Part shown: positions 24,347 through 34,800 of the stretch, piece after piece
Numbering within the stretch: the first letter of the stretch is position 1
Layout: each line of letters begins with the position of its first letter
From: JANRIC01 sp033765345
GTDB taxonomy: Bacteria; Bacteroidota; Bacteroidia; Cytophagales; Microscillaceae
NCBI GenBank assembly: GCA_033765345.1
Contig: JANRIC010000192.1
Coordinates: forward strand, 1 to 54,409
Direction: 5' to 3'
DNA: 54,409 nt
The notes under the pieces: model-generated
Told to the model about the DNA's origin: nothing
Database searches by the model: none
Seen by the model: only the letters and a program-made list of their open reading frames with translations
Translations under genes and position numbers: made by a program

Positions 24347-26710
24347 ATGATTAAATCTTATGAAATGCCTGTAATAAGTGCTTATTCTGTCAAAAATAAG
24401 CTTTTATGCAAATCTATATTCGGATTTGTAATGCTCTTTTTGCTTGCTGATTTGTTAAAAGCACAAGACTCCTTGGAAATCATCTGCCCAGCTAATATTA
24501 CGGTTCGTGCAAATCCAGGAGCAAACGATGCATTTATACAAGTACCACTCCCTCAAATCAAAATACCTTCCAAGAAAATCATGTACGTCCATGATACCAA
24601 TGCACAACTTTTTACACTTGATTTGCAAACCTTCCAAAAAAATATCATGGGTGTTACCAACGTGTTTTCCAATGAAGCTGAGATAAACTCTCGCACAGGG
24701 CTGGCTATACTCATCGCAAGTGATGGAGCAGTCTTTAAGCTTGATTTAGAAACCGCTCAAACCACCCTGCTTAGTCAGGTTGATGAAAGAATTCAAGCAC
24801 TTGAGTGGATTCATGATACACTTTATTATGCCAACACGGCCGGAGGATTTGGTATTATGGATCCTTTTACAGGCAATCTCACACAATTGGTTGATTTTCC
24901 TTCTGGAATAGGTGGTTTAGCCTATGATCCTATGAATGATATTTTATATGCCTCAGCTTGTTGTAATAGGGCTTCCTTTTTCATCATTGACCGTAAAAAC
25001 CTTAGCCTTATCCCCTCAGGAGGGCTTTCTTTCCCAATGAGCACCATTGAGTTTGGACCTGATGGTTTTGTATATGGCGGAACTAACCGTATTTCTGCAT
25101 CTCCTGGAATTCATCGTATCAATCCTCAAAACAGGCAATCTACAAGAGTAAGCGAAGGCTCTACAGGGGTTGGGGTTACTGGATTGATGCTTTTTGAGCA
25201 AAAACCAGCCATAAGCTTCCGCAATGATTTTACTGGGCAGGAGGATGCCAGTGCCAACTATCCACTAGGACGCACCACGGTGACTTATACGCTTGTGAGC
25301 GACCAGGGCGATAGTGCCGAATGCAGCTTTATCGTAGAAGTACTTCCGGCACTTGAAGTAGTCAGTTTTACACTTTTGGATGGCACTACTCATCAACCCA
25401 TTCCGGGCTTTAACCCCATACCAGCAGAGGCAAAAATCGACCTAAGTACTTTGCCCGAAAAAATTAATATTCGAGCCAATACACTTCCTAATCAGGTAGG
25501 GAGTGTGATTTTTCTGTTGACTGGAACACAAAATACCAGCCGTATTGAAAATATTGCTCCTTATGAGCTCTTTGGAGATCCAGGTGGGCAATTGACAGCC
25601 GGAAAATATACTCTGAAAGCGACTCCATATTCACAATCCCAGGCACAAGGAACCATCGGAACGGCATTGAGCCTTAATTTTGAGATATTTAAAAAACCAG
25701 ATGTGGCTCAATTATTATTTTTTAATGCTACTCAAGATCAATTGATTCAACCTCTGACTCCCCAGGCCATAATTAACCTCAGTCAGTCCTCAGGAACTGA
25801 ATTTACTGTTCAAGCCCTAACTGAGCCTACCAAAGTCGGTAGTGTTGTCTTTAATTTATCGGGTGTCATTACCCAAGCAAAAACCGAAAATCTCGCACCT
25901 TATACTTTATTCGGTGACGATGGATTCAGCAATTTTCAAGGGGTGACATTGCCTGTGGGGCAATATCGCCTGCAAGCCACTGCCTATTCACAGCCCAATA
26001 AAGGTGGACTAAGCGGGCCAAGCAAAGATATTGATTTCTTATTGGTTAGGGATAATACTTTGTTCGTCAGTAGCCTTACACTGATAAACGCTCAAAATGA
26101 CCAAGACATCAGAAATATGAACTTCAGGGATATCATTGATCTACAACAAGTAGGGCAGCAGATAAGCTTCCGGGCAAACGCTCAAGGAAATAACTTGGTT
26201 AAAAGTGTTCGTTTTGAACTATTAAATGCCAAAGGCACTTTGATTCATCAACAGATAGAAAATATAATGCCCTGGGCTTTGTTTGGAGATACTCCTCAAG
26301 GCAATTACGCACCCTGGATACCCGAGAATGGGGAATACCGCCTACTTTTGACTCCTTTTTCAGAGACGGGCGCAAGGGGACTAGCAGGAATCAAGACTAC
26401 GTATCTATTCCAGGTAAAAGGCAAGATACAAACAATTGCCGAGCCTGACAGCTATCCAATCCTTGAGGTATATCCCAATCCCTGGAATCAGGAAGATTTA
26501 AAAATACAGTTAAATAACACTTCGCTGACAAATGTTACGATTGAAATCAGGCACTCTTCTGGTAGGTTGGTTCGAGAAGTAAACTATAAAGGCATTGCCG
26601 AAAAATCCTTGTTGGTACTTCCCCTTGGAGGTGAGATAGAGCCGGGTCTGTATCATCTGATTTTCAAAGCGGAGGGTATCATAAAAACCGTTCAACTCTT
26701 GAAGAATTGA
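24347..26710 (+). CDS. secreted HYR/beta-propeller protein with T9SS sorting domain
   Basis: A 787-residue exported protein. The signal peptide ends near LLKAQ|DS (residues ~37-39); ATG codons at 24347 and 24365 are both possible starts. SLEIICPANITVRANPGANDA looks like the first half of a HYR domain. A ~200-residue WD/NHL-like propeller follows (KIMYVHDTNAQLFTLDL onward). The HYR second half then appears at YPLGRTTVTYTLVSDQGDSAECSF. Three copies of the ~110-residue 'VGSV...ENIAPYELFGD' module come next, followed by a Por sorting domain (LEVYPNPWNQEDLK to QLLKN). The same module occurs in the 378-4046 protein. It is probably an adhesin-like surface protein; the ligand is unknown. Confidence 0.86.
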   Translation: MIKSYEMPVISAYSVKNKLLCKSIFGFVMLFLLADLLKAQDSLEIICPANITVRANPGANDAFIQVPLPQIKIPSKKIMYVHDTNAQLFTLDLQTFQKNIMGVTNVFSNEAEINSRTGLAILIASDGAVFKLDLETAQTTLLSQVDERIQALEWIHDTLYYANTAGGFGIMDPFTGNLTQLVDFPSGIGGLAYDPMNDILYASACCNRASFFIIDRKNLSLIPSGGLSFPMSTIEFGPDGFVYGGTNRISASPGIHRINPQNRQSTRVSEGSTGVGVTGLMLFEQKPAISFRNDFTGQEDASANYPLGRTTVTYTLVSDQGDSAECSFIVEVLPALEVVSFTLLDGTTHQPIPGFNPIPAEAKIDLSTLPEKINIRANTLPNQVGSVIFLLTGTQNTSRIENIAPYELFGDPGGQLTAGKYTLKATPYSQSQAQGTIGTALSLNFEIFKKPDVAQLLFFNATQDQLIQPLTPQAIINLSQSSGTEFTVQALTEPTKVGSVVFNLSGVITQAKTENLAPYTLFGDDGFSNFQGVTLPVGQYRLQATAYSQPNKGGLSGPSKDIDFLLVRDNTLFVSSLTLINAQNDQDIRNMNFRDIIDLQQVGQQISFRANAQGNNLVKSVRFELLNAKGTLIHQQIENIMPWALFGDTPQGNYAPWIPENGEYRLLLTPFSETGARGLAGIKTTYLFQVKGKIQTIAEPDSYPILEVYPNPWNQEDLKIQLNNTSLTNVTIEIRHSSGRLVREVNYKGIAEKSLLVLPLGGEIEPGLYHLIFKAEGIIKTVQLLKN

Positions 26711-26743
26711 TCTGTTTTCTGTCAAATAAATGCATTAATGACC

Positions 26744-26781
26744 CAAAAACACATATCCTGGCAATTGGATATGTGTTTTTG
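26744..26781. terminator. bidirectional terminator between convergent T9SS genes
   Basis: A perfect 15-bp stem (26744-26758 with 26767-26781) with an 8-base loop has A-rich and T-rich outer ends, so it can serve both the plus-strand propeller gene and the minus-strand lectin gene. Confidence 0.88.
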
Positions 26782-26837
26782 TGGGAAACCTTGAGATGTT
26801 TTTTTTGACTGACAAATTTTTACATCTTAGTATGTTT

Positions 26838-28133
26838 TTATTGCACAATTAGCTTTTGCGTCAGCTTCTGATGGGCATTGGTAAGGGATAAGAGATATAT
26901 ACCCGGAGTAAGTGCTGGTCTGAGAGAAAATTCTTGTTGATTCAGGGTGTATAGCTCTTCCTCATAAATCACCTGACCGTAAATATTTTGGATATGGAGT
27001 TTCAGATTTTGGTTTTGTAGTCCTTTGAGCGAAAGCTTAATAGAATTATCTTGCACAGCAGGATTGGGATAAATCTCCATGGAAGGTGTGCCTTCGGGCT
27101 GATGATCGACAAAAATAAGGGACGAATAGCTGGATTTGCCGTCAAAATCTGTCTGGCGAAGCCTGTAGAAGTTTGCTCCAACGAATGGGCTGTCGTCTAA
27201 TGATTCATAACTAATTAATTGATTGCTATTGCCAGCCCCGTCTACGATGCCTATTGTCTCAAAACTGCGGGCATCAGAAGACCTTTCAATGGCAAAAAAG
27301 TCGTTATTTTCTTCGGATAAGGTCTGCCAGCTTAATAAGACACCTTTGGAAGTCGATTTTCCGGTAAATGTGAATAAGCTAATCGGCAAGGCGGTGCTGA
27401 GTGTTACGCCTGAATCACTGCAAAAATACAATTGATTTACAAAGCCTCCTGTCGCCCCCGTAAAACCCCAAACGGCATTATTGGTGCCGAGAATCGTGGG
27501 GATGTCGCTGGTTCTGTCCAGTACCAAATTGCCTTCCCAGTAAGCCCGGAGGTTTTTGGTAGCTGCCGTCCATTCAAAACGAAAGGCGTGGCGCACATTA
27601 TTTTCAATATTATTGGTAAAAATAAATCCGTTTTGAATATCATTTAGGTTGGTGGTACCATGATTAAGGTCGCCATTTACCACATACGCCAAATGGTCGT
27701 TGGCAGGGTCATTAAAACTAATTCCAGAGCTATTTTGGAAAATATCAATTTCAATACCGACAGAAGGGATAATAGGAGTATTGCCGTTACAAATAGCCGG
27801 CGAGTTGATTCCGTACCCCAATCCTTGCCCTTTGCAACCGATGGCACTTGCCCCACGGGGGTCATTGTGCAGTACGAATACCAGTCCGTCACCCCCAGAG
27901 TTGTTCATTCCTAGGTAAAGATCAAACTCCAGGCTTTGGTTTTTGGTCAAATCCATGCTTTGCAAGGAGTAAACCCAGCCTACGGTGTCAGCACTTTCTG
28001 GGGTAATTTGAATACAGTTTTGGGGTTCGGAAGGTAATAATCCGGCACTCCCCACAAAATTGATTTGAGCTGAAATTTTGGGAGATAGCCATAGCAATAT
28101 CAAAGCTGATAAGAATCTTAAACTTTTTTTCAT
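26838..28133 (-). CDS. secreted L-type lectin-domain protein with T9SS sorting domain
   Basis: A 431-residue exported protein. I start at ATG 28133 (MKKSLRF..., signal peptide to PKISAQ); the frame runs further upstream from TTG 28190. The mature part begins with a legume-lectin-like sandwich of ~220 residues: SLEFDLYLGMNNSGGDGLVF, SVGIEIDIFQNS, and AVWGFTGATGG. The Asp and Asn residues of these blocks fit a Ca/Mn and sugar site. A fibronectin-like segment (SWQTLSEENNDFFAIERSSD) follows, then a Por sorting tail (MEIYPNPAVQDN to KLIVQ). It probably binds glycans at the cell surface. It shares a terminator with the convergent HYR gene. Confidence 0.88.
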   Translation of the reverse strand: MKKSLRFLSALILLWLSPKISAQINFVGSAGLLPSEPQNCIQITPESADTVGWVYSLQSMDLTKNQSLEFDLYLGMNNSGGDGLVFVLHNDPRGASAIGCKGQGLGYGINSPAICNGNTPIIPSVGIEIDIFQNSSGISFNDPANDHLAYVVNGDLNHGTTNLNDIQNGFIFTNNIENNVRHAFRFEWTAATKNLRAYWEGNLVLDRTSDIPTILGTNNAVWGFTGATGGFVNQLYFCSDSGVTLSTALPISLFTFTGKSTSKGVLLSWQTLSEENNDFFAIERSSDARSFETIGIVDGAGNSNQLISYESLDDSPFVGANFYRLRQTDFDGKSSYSSLIFVDHQPEGTPSMEIYPNPAVQDNSIKLSLKGLQNQNLKLHIQNIYGQVIYEEELYTLNQQEFSLRPALTPGIYLLSLTNAHQKLTQKLIVQ

Positions 28134-28190
28134 GATAAAACCCATGTTAGCTGTTTTATTGGATGTAATTCTGGTATAAATTACATACAA

Positions 28191-28599
28191 TCGGTTTAAT
28201 TTTGGTTTGTTAGTAAAATGCTTTATATGTATGTAGCAAAAAGAGAACCAAATGCTTAGTAAATCTAATTCACGTATACATTTTGAAAATCCACATAAAA
28301 AAATAAAATAATCTCTTAAAAAGTACGTTGTAATATATTTCTAATTTTTAGTCATCATGAAAATATCTGGTAGTATGTAAGAAGTAAGGCTGTGAATTCA
28401 AGCAATTGGAGACACAGCCCTCGGCCTTCTGTAATTTGATTATGACGTCTTTTACACTGCCCTTAGAAAGCGATCCAATGGTGAGTTGGTTAAGCCAATA
28501 GATTTATTTTAACTTGAAAAATTCAGAAAATCGCTTAATTTTTTGTACTATTGTATATCTTTATTTTGTAATATTCTCTAAAAAAATTACAATCATTCT
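28191..28599. other. 409-bp intergenic region without a gene
   Basis: AT-rich DNA lies between the divergent lectin and DUF697 genes and should hold both promoters. I found no exact TAnnTTTG element. A 7-bp inverted repeat (28388-28394 with 28413-28419, an 18-base loop) and an ORF-free GC-richer patch at about 28390-28480 are the only structures noted. Confidence 0.4.
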
Positions 28600-29178
28600 A
28601 TGAGTTCTTCTAAATTTGAACAATCACAAGGAATCATCCAACATCACGTGTTGTGGTCAATGGGTGCGGGTGCTATTCCCATCCCGGTTTTGGATTCCGC
28701 AGCCGTTATTATGGTTCAATTGGATATGTTAAAGCAGCTGTCCAGAGTCTATGAAGTGGTATATGACGAAAGCTCAGGCAAACATCTGATTTCCGTAATT
28801 GCCGGAAGCACCTTGACCCGTTTGGGAGCCAGTTATATCAAGACAATTCCGGGTATTGGTACGCTACTCGGTGGAGTTTCTATGGTGATTTTATCAGGAG
28901 CTTCTACCTATGCAATCGGCAAGCTATTTACAAACCATTTTGAATCAGGCGGTAATTTTTTTGATTTTGACCTTAGTTGGGCTCAAAAAAAATACGAGGA
29001 GGAATTCGAGAAGGGAAAAGAATATGCCTCGGATTTGCAAAAAAATGATCAGGAAAAAGAACCAAACAAAGGTGAAATCTTTGTCAAACTGGACAAACTG
29101 GTTCAGCTTAAAAAAAGTGGTGTAATCTCCGATGAAGAATTTCAAAGCAAAAAAGAAGATCTTCTGAAAAGATTATAA
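28600..29178 (+). CDS. DUF697-like membrane protein with C-terminal SHOCT domain
   Basis: A 192-residue protein. Residues ~10-115 match the DUF697 style found beside small GTPases: HHVLWSMGAGAIPIPVLDSAAV, VQLDMLKQLSRVY, and the Gly-rich hydrophobic TIPGIGTLLGGVSMVILSGASTYAIGKLF. A charged linker follows, and the last ~33 residues form a SHOCT motif (LVQLKKSGVISDEEFQSKKEDLL). The paired DUF697-SHOCT layout suggests a small membrane-associated regulator. No GTPase gene is adjacent. Confidence 0.78.
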   Translation: MSSSKFEQSQGIIQHHVLWSMGAGAIPIPVLDSAAVIMVQLDMLKQLSRVYEVVYDESSGKHLISVIAGSTLTRLGASYIKTIPGIGTLLGGVSMVILSGASTYAIGKLFTNHFESGGNFFDFDLSWAQKKYEEEFEKGKEYASDLQKNDQEKEPNKGEIFVKLDKLVQLKKSGVISDEEFQSKKEDLLKRL

Positions 29179-29559
29179 GATAAATTATATTTCTGTTTGA
29201 AGACTGATATTTACCCAAGCGTTTTCTTTTGTGATGTAGCTAAATTCTATGGGGATGCCTGAAAAAAGGATGTTTTATCTTTCTTTCAGGTATTATCTTT
29301 TATGCCACGCTGGATAGCAGCCTTCTTGAACTATTTTTTAGCTTTTACAATGCTTCTCTTTTTATAGTAATATGCTAAACAGTTTTTTATGCTAAACTCA
29401 AAACAGCTTCTGAGAACAACCTGTTTTGGAAGAAAAAATCATTATCAAGAAAATCACGATCAAGAAAATAATTGAAAATAATTGAAAATAATTATTGTGT
29501 CATTTGTTTGACATTTGATGAGTACAAACTAAGGTTAATTTGTAAAGAAAATTAAGATT
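29179..29559. other. 381-bp intergenic region with short repeats
   Basis: No gene is seen. It contains a direct repeat TATGCTAAAC (29371-29380 and 29388-29397), an 8-bp inverted repeat CAAAACAG/CTGTTTTG (29399-29406 with 29421-29428), and a 10-bp tandem array at 29464-29493. Their position upstream of the peroxiredoxin-like gene makes operator sites possible. Confidence 0.45.
29464..29493. repeat. three copies of 10-bp repeat GAAAATAATT
   Basis: Perfect copies occupy 29464-29473, 29474-29483 and 29484-29493, about 66 bases upstream of the peroxiredoxin-like start. An imperfect ATCAAGAAAAT pair (29444 and 29459) precedes them. Confidence 0.85.
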
Positions 29560-30189
29560 ATGAAAAAGTTATACTTTTTAAGTTTTTTGGTTTTGTCTGC
29601 CTTTTTAGTAGGTTTCGCTTTTTATCACGCTGAAAATCCGGATAAACCCGAAGATGTCAGCCCTTTGTTGGTGGGGGAGGTAGTTCCAGATGTGTTGTTG
29701 CAAACGCTCGAGGGGCAGGAAGTATCTCTTAAAGAAAAACTTAGCCAAAAACAAACTGTGCTGATTTTTTACAGGGGCGGCTGGTGTCCTTATTGCAATC
29801 GTCAATTGGCAGGGATGCTTAATATTGAGGAGTTTTTACTCAAATTGAATTATCAAATCATTGCTGTAAGCCCTGATAAATCTGAAAAACTCAAAGAAAC
29901 TGCCGATAAAAATAAAGTGTCTTACACACTCTTATCAGATAAAAATCTGGAGGCTATGCAGCAATTTGGTATCGCTTATAAAGTCAATGAAGAAGTCAAA
30001 AAACGTTATGTGGGATATGGCATCGAGCTGACCGCCTCCCCCAAGGGTGAATATCTTCTGCCTGTGCCTACTGTAATGATTCTGGACAAATCCGGTAAAA
30101 TCCTATTTGAATACATCAATCCTGATTATAAAGAACGTTTAGACCCCAATATACTGCTTTGTGCCGCAGAAAATTTGGCTAAAGATTAA
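29560..30189 (+). CDS. exported peroxiredoxin-like (AhpC/TSA) protein
   Basis: A 209-residue thioredoxin-fold protein of the peroxiredoxin-like family. An N-terminal hydrophobic segment (LYFLSFLVLSAFLVGFAFY) acts as a signal or anchor. The fold starts at VGEVVPDVLLQTLEGQEVSL and has the redox motif WCPYC (Cys76, Cys79) in FYRGGWCPYCNRQL. Unlike 2-Cys peroxiredoxins (PxxTxxC), the CxxC resembles PRX-like2/AhpC-TSA_2 proteins, so reductase, peroxidase and other redox roles are all open. It would act in the periplasm. A strong terminator follows. Confidence 0.87.
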   Translation: MKKLYFLSFLVLSAFLVGFAFYHAENPDKPEDVSPLLVGEVVPDVLLQTLEGQEVSLKEKLSQKQTVLIFYRGGWCPYCNRQLAGMLNIEEFLLKLNYQIIAVSPDKSEKLKETADKNKVSYTLLSDKNLEAMQQFGIAYKVNEEVKKRYVGYGIELTASPKGEYLLPVPTVMILDKSGKILFEYINPDYKERLDPNILLCAAENLAKD

Positions 30190-30216
30190 TTTGCTTGTTT
30201 GCTTGAGTAGGTTTCT

Positions 30217-30254
30217 AAAAAGTGGCTGCTTAATTTAGCAGACACTTTTTTTTT
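30217..30254 (+). terminator. rho-independent terminator after the peroxiredoxin-like gene
   Basis: A 14-bp stem with one mismatch (30217-30230 with 30237-30250) and 6-base loop carries a nine-T run (30246-30254). It ends 8 bases before the next ATG (30262). Confidence 0.85.
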
Positions 30255-30261
30255 GCAGGGA

Positions 30262-31737
30262 ATGAAAATTTTAAATAATCATAAAATACTACTCATCTTA
30301 GCTATTTTATATGTCTTGGTACAATGCTTTACCTTATCTTATCAACCCTTGCCCTGGTTTGACGAAACTTATTTCGCCAGTATTGCCGAAAACTTTATCC
30401 GAACCGGATTATTGACTCCCCGTGTGGCCGTTTTTGAAGAAGTAAAAATTTATGGTTTTGTCTATTTTTTTTGCACAGGGCTGAGTATGAAAATCCTCGG
30501 AATGAGTATCTGGTCTTTTCGAATCGTCAATTTCTGTGCAGGATTGGGCTGCCTCTGGATCATAACTCAATTATCCAAAAATTCCACAAACAATTCCCCA
30601 TTCAAAAATCTATTGCTTATTTCTTTAATTGCCTTAGATCCTTTTTTTAATCTAAGTCTGCACGAAGGTAGAATGGATTTAACGGCTCTTTTTTTTATGT
30701 TGGTTGCATACAATTTTATGTACAAACAAAATAAGTGTCCTTCTTATCAACATTATTTGTATAGCGGTGTCTGCATTACCTTGGCTTGTCTGACAACTCC
30801 TCGAGTAGCTGTGTTGGGATTGGGTTTGACAGCAAGTGTTTTTTTGAGGATAGGTTTTTGGAAAAAAAGTACACTTTATGCACTTTTGGGTCTGGGGTTT
30901 AGCTTTTGGCTATTGTATTCCGGGTGGATTATGTACGCTTTTGGCGGATATGTTCCTTTTGTGAATTATTATCTCAGACCAACTTTTGAAGTAAATTCAG
31001 GCACTATGGCAGAGCTTTTTCTAGGGGGAAATTTTTATATCCCCAAGCAGGAATACGCTTTAATCTGTAGTGGTTTGGTTATGTTAGGAATACATATTTT
31101 CAGGAATCCACGTATTTTAGGAGATGCTTGGATTTTAATTTCTATTCTGAACACAGGTTTATTTTATGTATTGGTACGGGATTATGGCCCTTACTCGATA
31201 TTCATCTTACCCTTTTATTATTTGCTCATTTTCAGGGTTTTGTGTTTTGAACGTTTAGGTTTCAAAAATCCGATTGTTTATATACTGATGGGGCTTTTTT
31301 TACATCATGCAGCTTATTTTACCTTAAAAAACCTTCAAACTTTTGCTTCATTCTCTCAACGGGATTATACAACTTTGGATGATTTTATTCAAAAACATAT
31401 TCCTTCACAAAGTAGGGTAGTAGGAGAGCCGATGTTTTTTTATGCAGTACGCAAAACCAATTCGGATTTTCAGTACATGGATATTTTTGAAAGTTTAGAA
31501 GCCCGTGAAGTGCGTCAAAGAGAAAAATACAAATACCAATATCTCGTTGTCAGTGATCATTTGCTTTGGAGAAAGCCTGAAATCGTGGCTTATTATCTCA
31601 AGCAGGCTAAACTTCGCCGCATAGCCAGGTTGGAGATTCCTATAAGCTACTTATCTCAAAAAATCAATGCTTTGGGCTTACTTTCCAATACAGAAAGAAC
31701 GGGCTATAACTGTACGATTTATAAGCATCTACCATAA
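30262..31737 (+). CDS. glycosyltransferase family 39-like membrane protein
   Basis: A 491-residue integral membrane protein with about 11-13 hydrophobic helices. It has the GT-C hallmarks of family 39 (PMT/ArnT-like): PLPWFDETYFASIAENFIRTG, with the acidic pair in the first periplasmic loop, and LHEGRMDLTALFFMLVAYN. Such enzymes move a sugar from a polyprenyl-phosphate donor to protein or lipid. A soluble C-terminal part (from about residue 375) ends the protein. The start is ATG 30262. It sits directly behind a terminator, so it may have its own weak promoter or depend on read-through. The acceptor is unknown. Confidence 0.87.
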   Translation: MKILNNHKILLILAILYVLVQCFTLSYQPLPWFDETYFASIAENFIRTGLLTPRVAVFEEVKIYGFVYFFCTGLSMKILGMSIWSFRIVNFCAGLGCLWIITQLSKNSTNNSPFKNLLLISLIALDPFFNLSLHEGRMDLTALFFMLVAYNFMYKQNKCPSYQHYLYSGVCITLACLTTPRVAVLGLGLTASVFLRIGFWKKSTLYALLGLGFSFWLLYSGWIMYAFGGYVPFVNYYLRPTFEVNSGTMAELFLGGNFYIPKQEYALICSGLVMLGIHIFRNPRILGDAWILISILNTGLFYVLVRDYGPYSIFILPFYYLLIFRVLCFERLGFKNPIVYILMGLFLHHAAYFTLKNLQTFASFSQRDYTTLDDFIQKHIPSQSRVVGEPMFFYAVRKTNSDFQYMDIFESLEAREVRQREKYKYQYLVVSDHLLWRKPEIVAYYLKQAKLRRIARLEIPISYLSQKINALGLLSNTERTGYNCTIYKHLP

Positions 31738-31738
31738 A

Positions 31739-31762
31739 AAAAGCCCCCAACAGGGAGCTTTT
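31739..31762. terminator. terminator between GT39 and caspase genes
   Basis: A 10-bp stem with one mismatch (31739-31748 with 31753-31762, loop AACA) has A-rich and T-rich ends and lies between convergent genes. Confidence 0.7.
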
Positions 31763-31833
31763 CGAGCAGCAATAATTTTATAAAAACTAGATGTAATATC
31801 TTTATCACAGCATGATCAAGGTTTAAAACTCAA

Positions 31834-34800
31834 TTATTTGAGTAACAAAACCGGGAGGCGGCTAATGGTACTTGGTTTTTGGGTAGTAGGGTGTTGTTTG
31901 CCTTTGGTTAAATTTTTGACTTCTTCGGCGATAAAGTAATCCAATTCACTCAGATAAACGATGCCGTCGTTGTTCAGGTCTCCCTTTTTATCTTTCAAAG
32001 CCCGAATGAGTGCGAGTGTAAAAGCTCCGTGTTTCCAGTCGGGGTTCTCGAGCGATTTTTCATTGCCCGTAGAAGCAGATAATACCACTACGCCGTGTTC
32101 AGGCGAGGTAATTTCGCGAATCGCTTCCATGGTATTGGTATCAAAGCCTCTGGTCAGATTATTGCCTAGCTGACCGCTATGGCAAGCATCCAAATAGAGC
32201 ATTACTTTGGAAGGTAAATTACTGAGTACATCCTGAAAATCAGCCCAATCAACCCCTGTAGCACGCAGTTTTTCGTGATTACCATCGTGAGGAAGTATAT
32301 AGAAATTTTCTCTTTCATTAAATCCGTGAGAAGCCACAAAGATCATGACCATATCCTTGTGGGTAGCGTTTTCTTCAAGCCAATAAAAAGCATCTAAAAT
32401 ATTAGAGCGGGTAGCTTCTGCGTCTGTCAGGGTTTTGATGGATACTTTTTCATAAAGTTTACCTTCCTGGCTTTGAAAAATATCAGCAATAGCCCTGGCA
32501 TCATCATCAGCATATTCAAGATTGTAGGCTTGATTGCTAAAATTAGAAATCCCGATACAAACCATATAAAGGTTGGGTCGCATGGTAAAATCCCCCAAAT
32601 CAATATTTAACTCATCGGAATCATTACCACGTTGGCTGTCAAGAACTTTTTCGGAAAGTTTGATGGTTCGGGGTTCGGAAAGTGTGGCGGAATTGGTATT
32701 GGCCGCAAAAATCATGACTGTATTTTCGGAAGCAGTAAGGTCTACTTCAAAATCAATGGTTTTTTCGGTGTCAGTATCCGTACCTACTACTTTAAAACCT
32801 CTTTCTTTGGAGGTAACCGTGCGTCCGTTGACCAGGAGTTTGACATTGTCAATTTTAGCATCCGAAGTTACTTTGGCTTTTACAGAAAACTTATTTTTGT
32901 CTGTGGTAATCTCCGAAACGGTCGGATTGAGCCATTCGATTTTAGGGGGTAAGTTGCTAAGGATGTTTTCATCGGATACCTGGGTACTTTGTTCCTGGTT
33001 GAGTTTATCGAGGGCTTTGTCAAAGCTACCTGTTTCTAGGATGAGGGCAATCAATTCGGGCATGTAGTATTTTTTTCGGAAGGTTGCTAGGGGATAATAT
33101 TCCCCTAGTTTGTCTACACCCTGATTGATATGCCAGCCGATATATTTTTCACCGCCTGTAGAAGCGGCATAATACCCTTGTGGAGTCCAGCACACCCATT
33201 CATTGTCACTGGCAACAAAAAGGGTCAGCAAGGGTTTGATATCCGTTGCGTCATCTTTGATGTAGTCATTGAAATACTTGTTTAGGGTTTCTGCGTCGGT
33301 ATTGCGGCTGATGCTTCGTAGATTCTCGATGATTTGCAGCCAGGCTGATTTGCTTTTTTGCTCAGCAATACTGACCCACTTTTGCTCTCTCCAGATTTCT
33401 CCCCAGGAAGGGTGGGTGTAGATTTCGGCTACGGATTTTACTTCTCCTTCATCTTCCAGGCTCCATATTTTGATGGTTTGATCCCCTCCGGCAGAGGCAA
33501 ATAATTTACCGTCTTGTGATACGGCGATTCCCCAAACTTCGCCCGTATTTCCGATAAACTTTTTCAGTGTGTTTCCATCCTGATCAAAGAGCTTTAGGCT
33601 ATAATTACTTCCCAACAATACGTTTCCGTCTTTAGTAAAGCTATAGGAGCGTAACCAGCCATCATAGGCATTCTCAGTGACAATAGAACCTACGCCCTCA
33701 ATCTTTAGCTCTTGGTCATTGATAAAGGTGAGTGTTTTACCTTTTTGGCTTGTAATGGCTTTGGTGTAATTTTCTCCATTAGGAGGTTGGGTAAAAAGTC
33801 TCATTCTGTTGAAGTCAAAAGCCATTTCAAGAGGTCCTGCGCCATTTCGTCCGTCCCAGGTATTTCCAAAGGCAATTTTGCCGTTGGTAGTTCCGAAGGC
33901 AACCGTTCTTTTGGTATACCCTCTGCCCACCATGTGCCGAATGGTTTCGCCTGTATCGGCATTCCAGATATAAATATCGTTGTCATCCCCTCCGGCTGTG
34001 GCAACCAGATTACTTCCATAAAAAGCAGAGGACACAACCGTATTATTATGTTTTCCAAAAGACTTGAGTAGTTTTCCGCTAGGGATATCATAGACCTTGG
34101 CTTCCAGGTCTTTGGTGCCGTGGCTTATCAGTTTTTTGCTATCTGCTGAGAAAGAAAGCGTGTAAACACCACCACTTTCTTCGGCAAGCATTTTAATGAC
34201 CTTGCCTTTGCTGTCAAAAAGAAAAACCTTGTTGTCATACCCTCCTGAGGCAAAGTACTTGCCGTCAGGTGAGCAGGCCAGTGCGCTGACCTTGTCGCTA
34301 TGTTGCTCTATTTTTTGGTCAATGTTATTATTTGCCCAATCCCATAAAAGGATGGTTTTGTCATAAGATACGGATACAAGTTTTTTAGAATTCAGAAAAG
34401 CTACGTGTTGAACGCTCTCAATATGCCCCTTTAATACAGAGATAAGTTTGGGGCTGGAAGGCATAGATACATCCCATACACGGATGCTATTGTCTGAACT
34501 ACCACTAGCTAGATATTTTCCGTCGGCAGAGAATGTCAAGCTATTGATGACATCTTCTTGTTCGCTTATTTGTGAAACCTGTTGCATGGTCTCTAGATCG
34601 ATCAGGCGAATGCGTCCGTATTGGGCATCGGCATTGTTTGCCAGCCAGCCACCTACGGCCAAGATTTTACCATTGGGAGACAGTGCGCCGGCATAAAGCT
34701 TGCCTTCCGAACCGTCGCCTATTTGTCCACGAAGCGTTCTTTTGATTTCACCTGTTTCAACGCTCCAAAAGCGAATAGTTTTGTCATCAGATAAAGAAAT

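Noticed and set aside
28388..28419. Inverted repeat as a terminator
   Set aside because: The stem is 7 bp with an 18-base loop and no T-tract, and it lies between divergent promoters.
32573..33067. 164-residue plus-strand frame within the caspase gene
   Set aside because: It is an antisense shadow of the conserved Ig-like and caspase region and is Ser/Val-rich with no motif.
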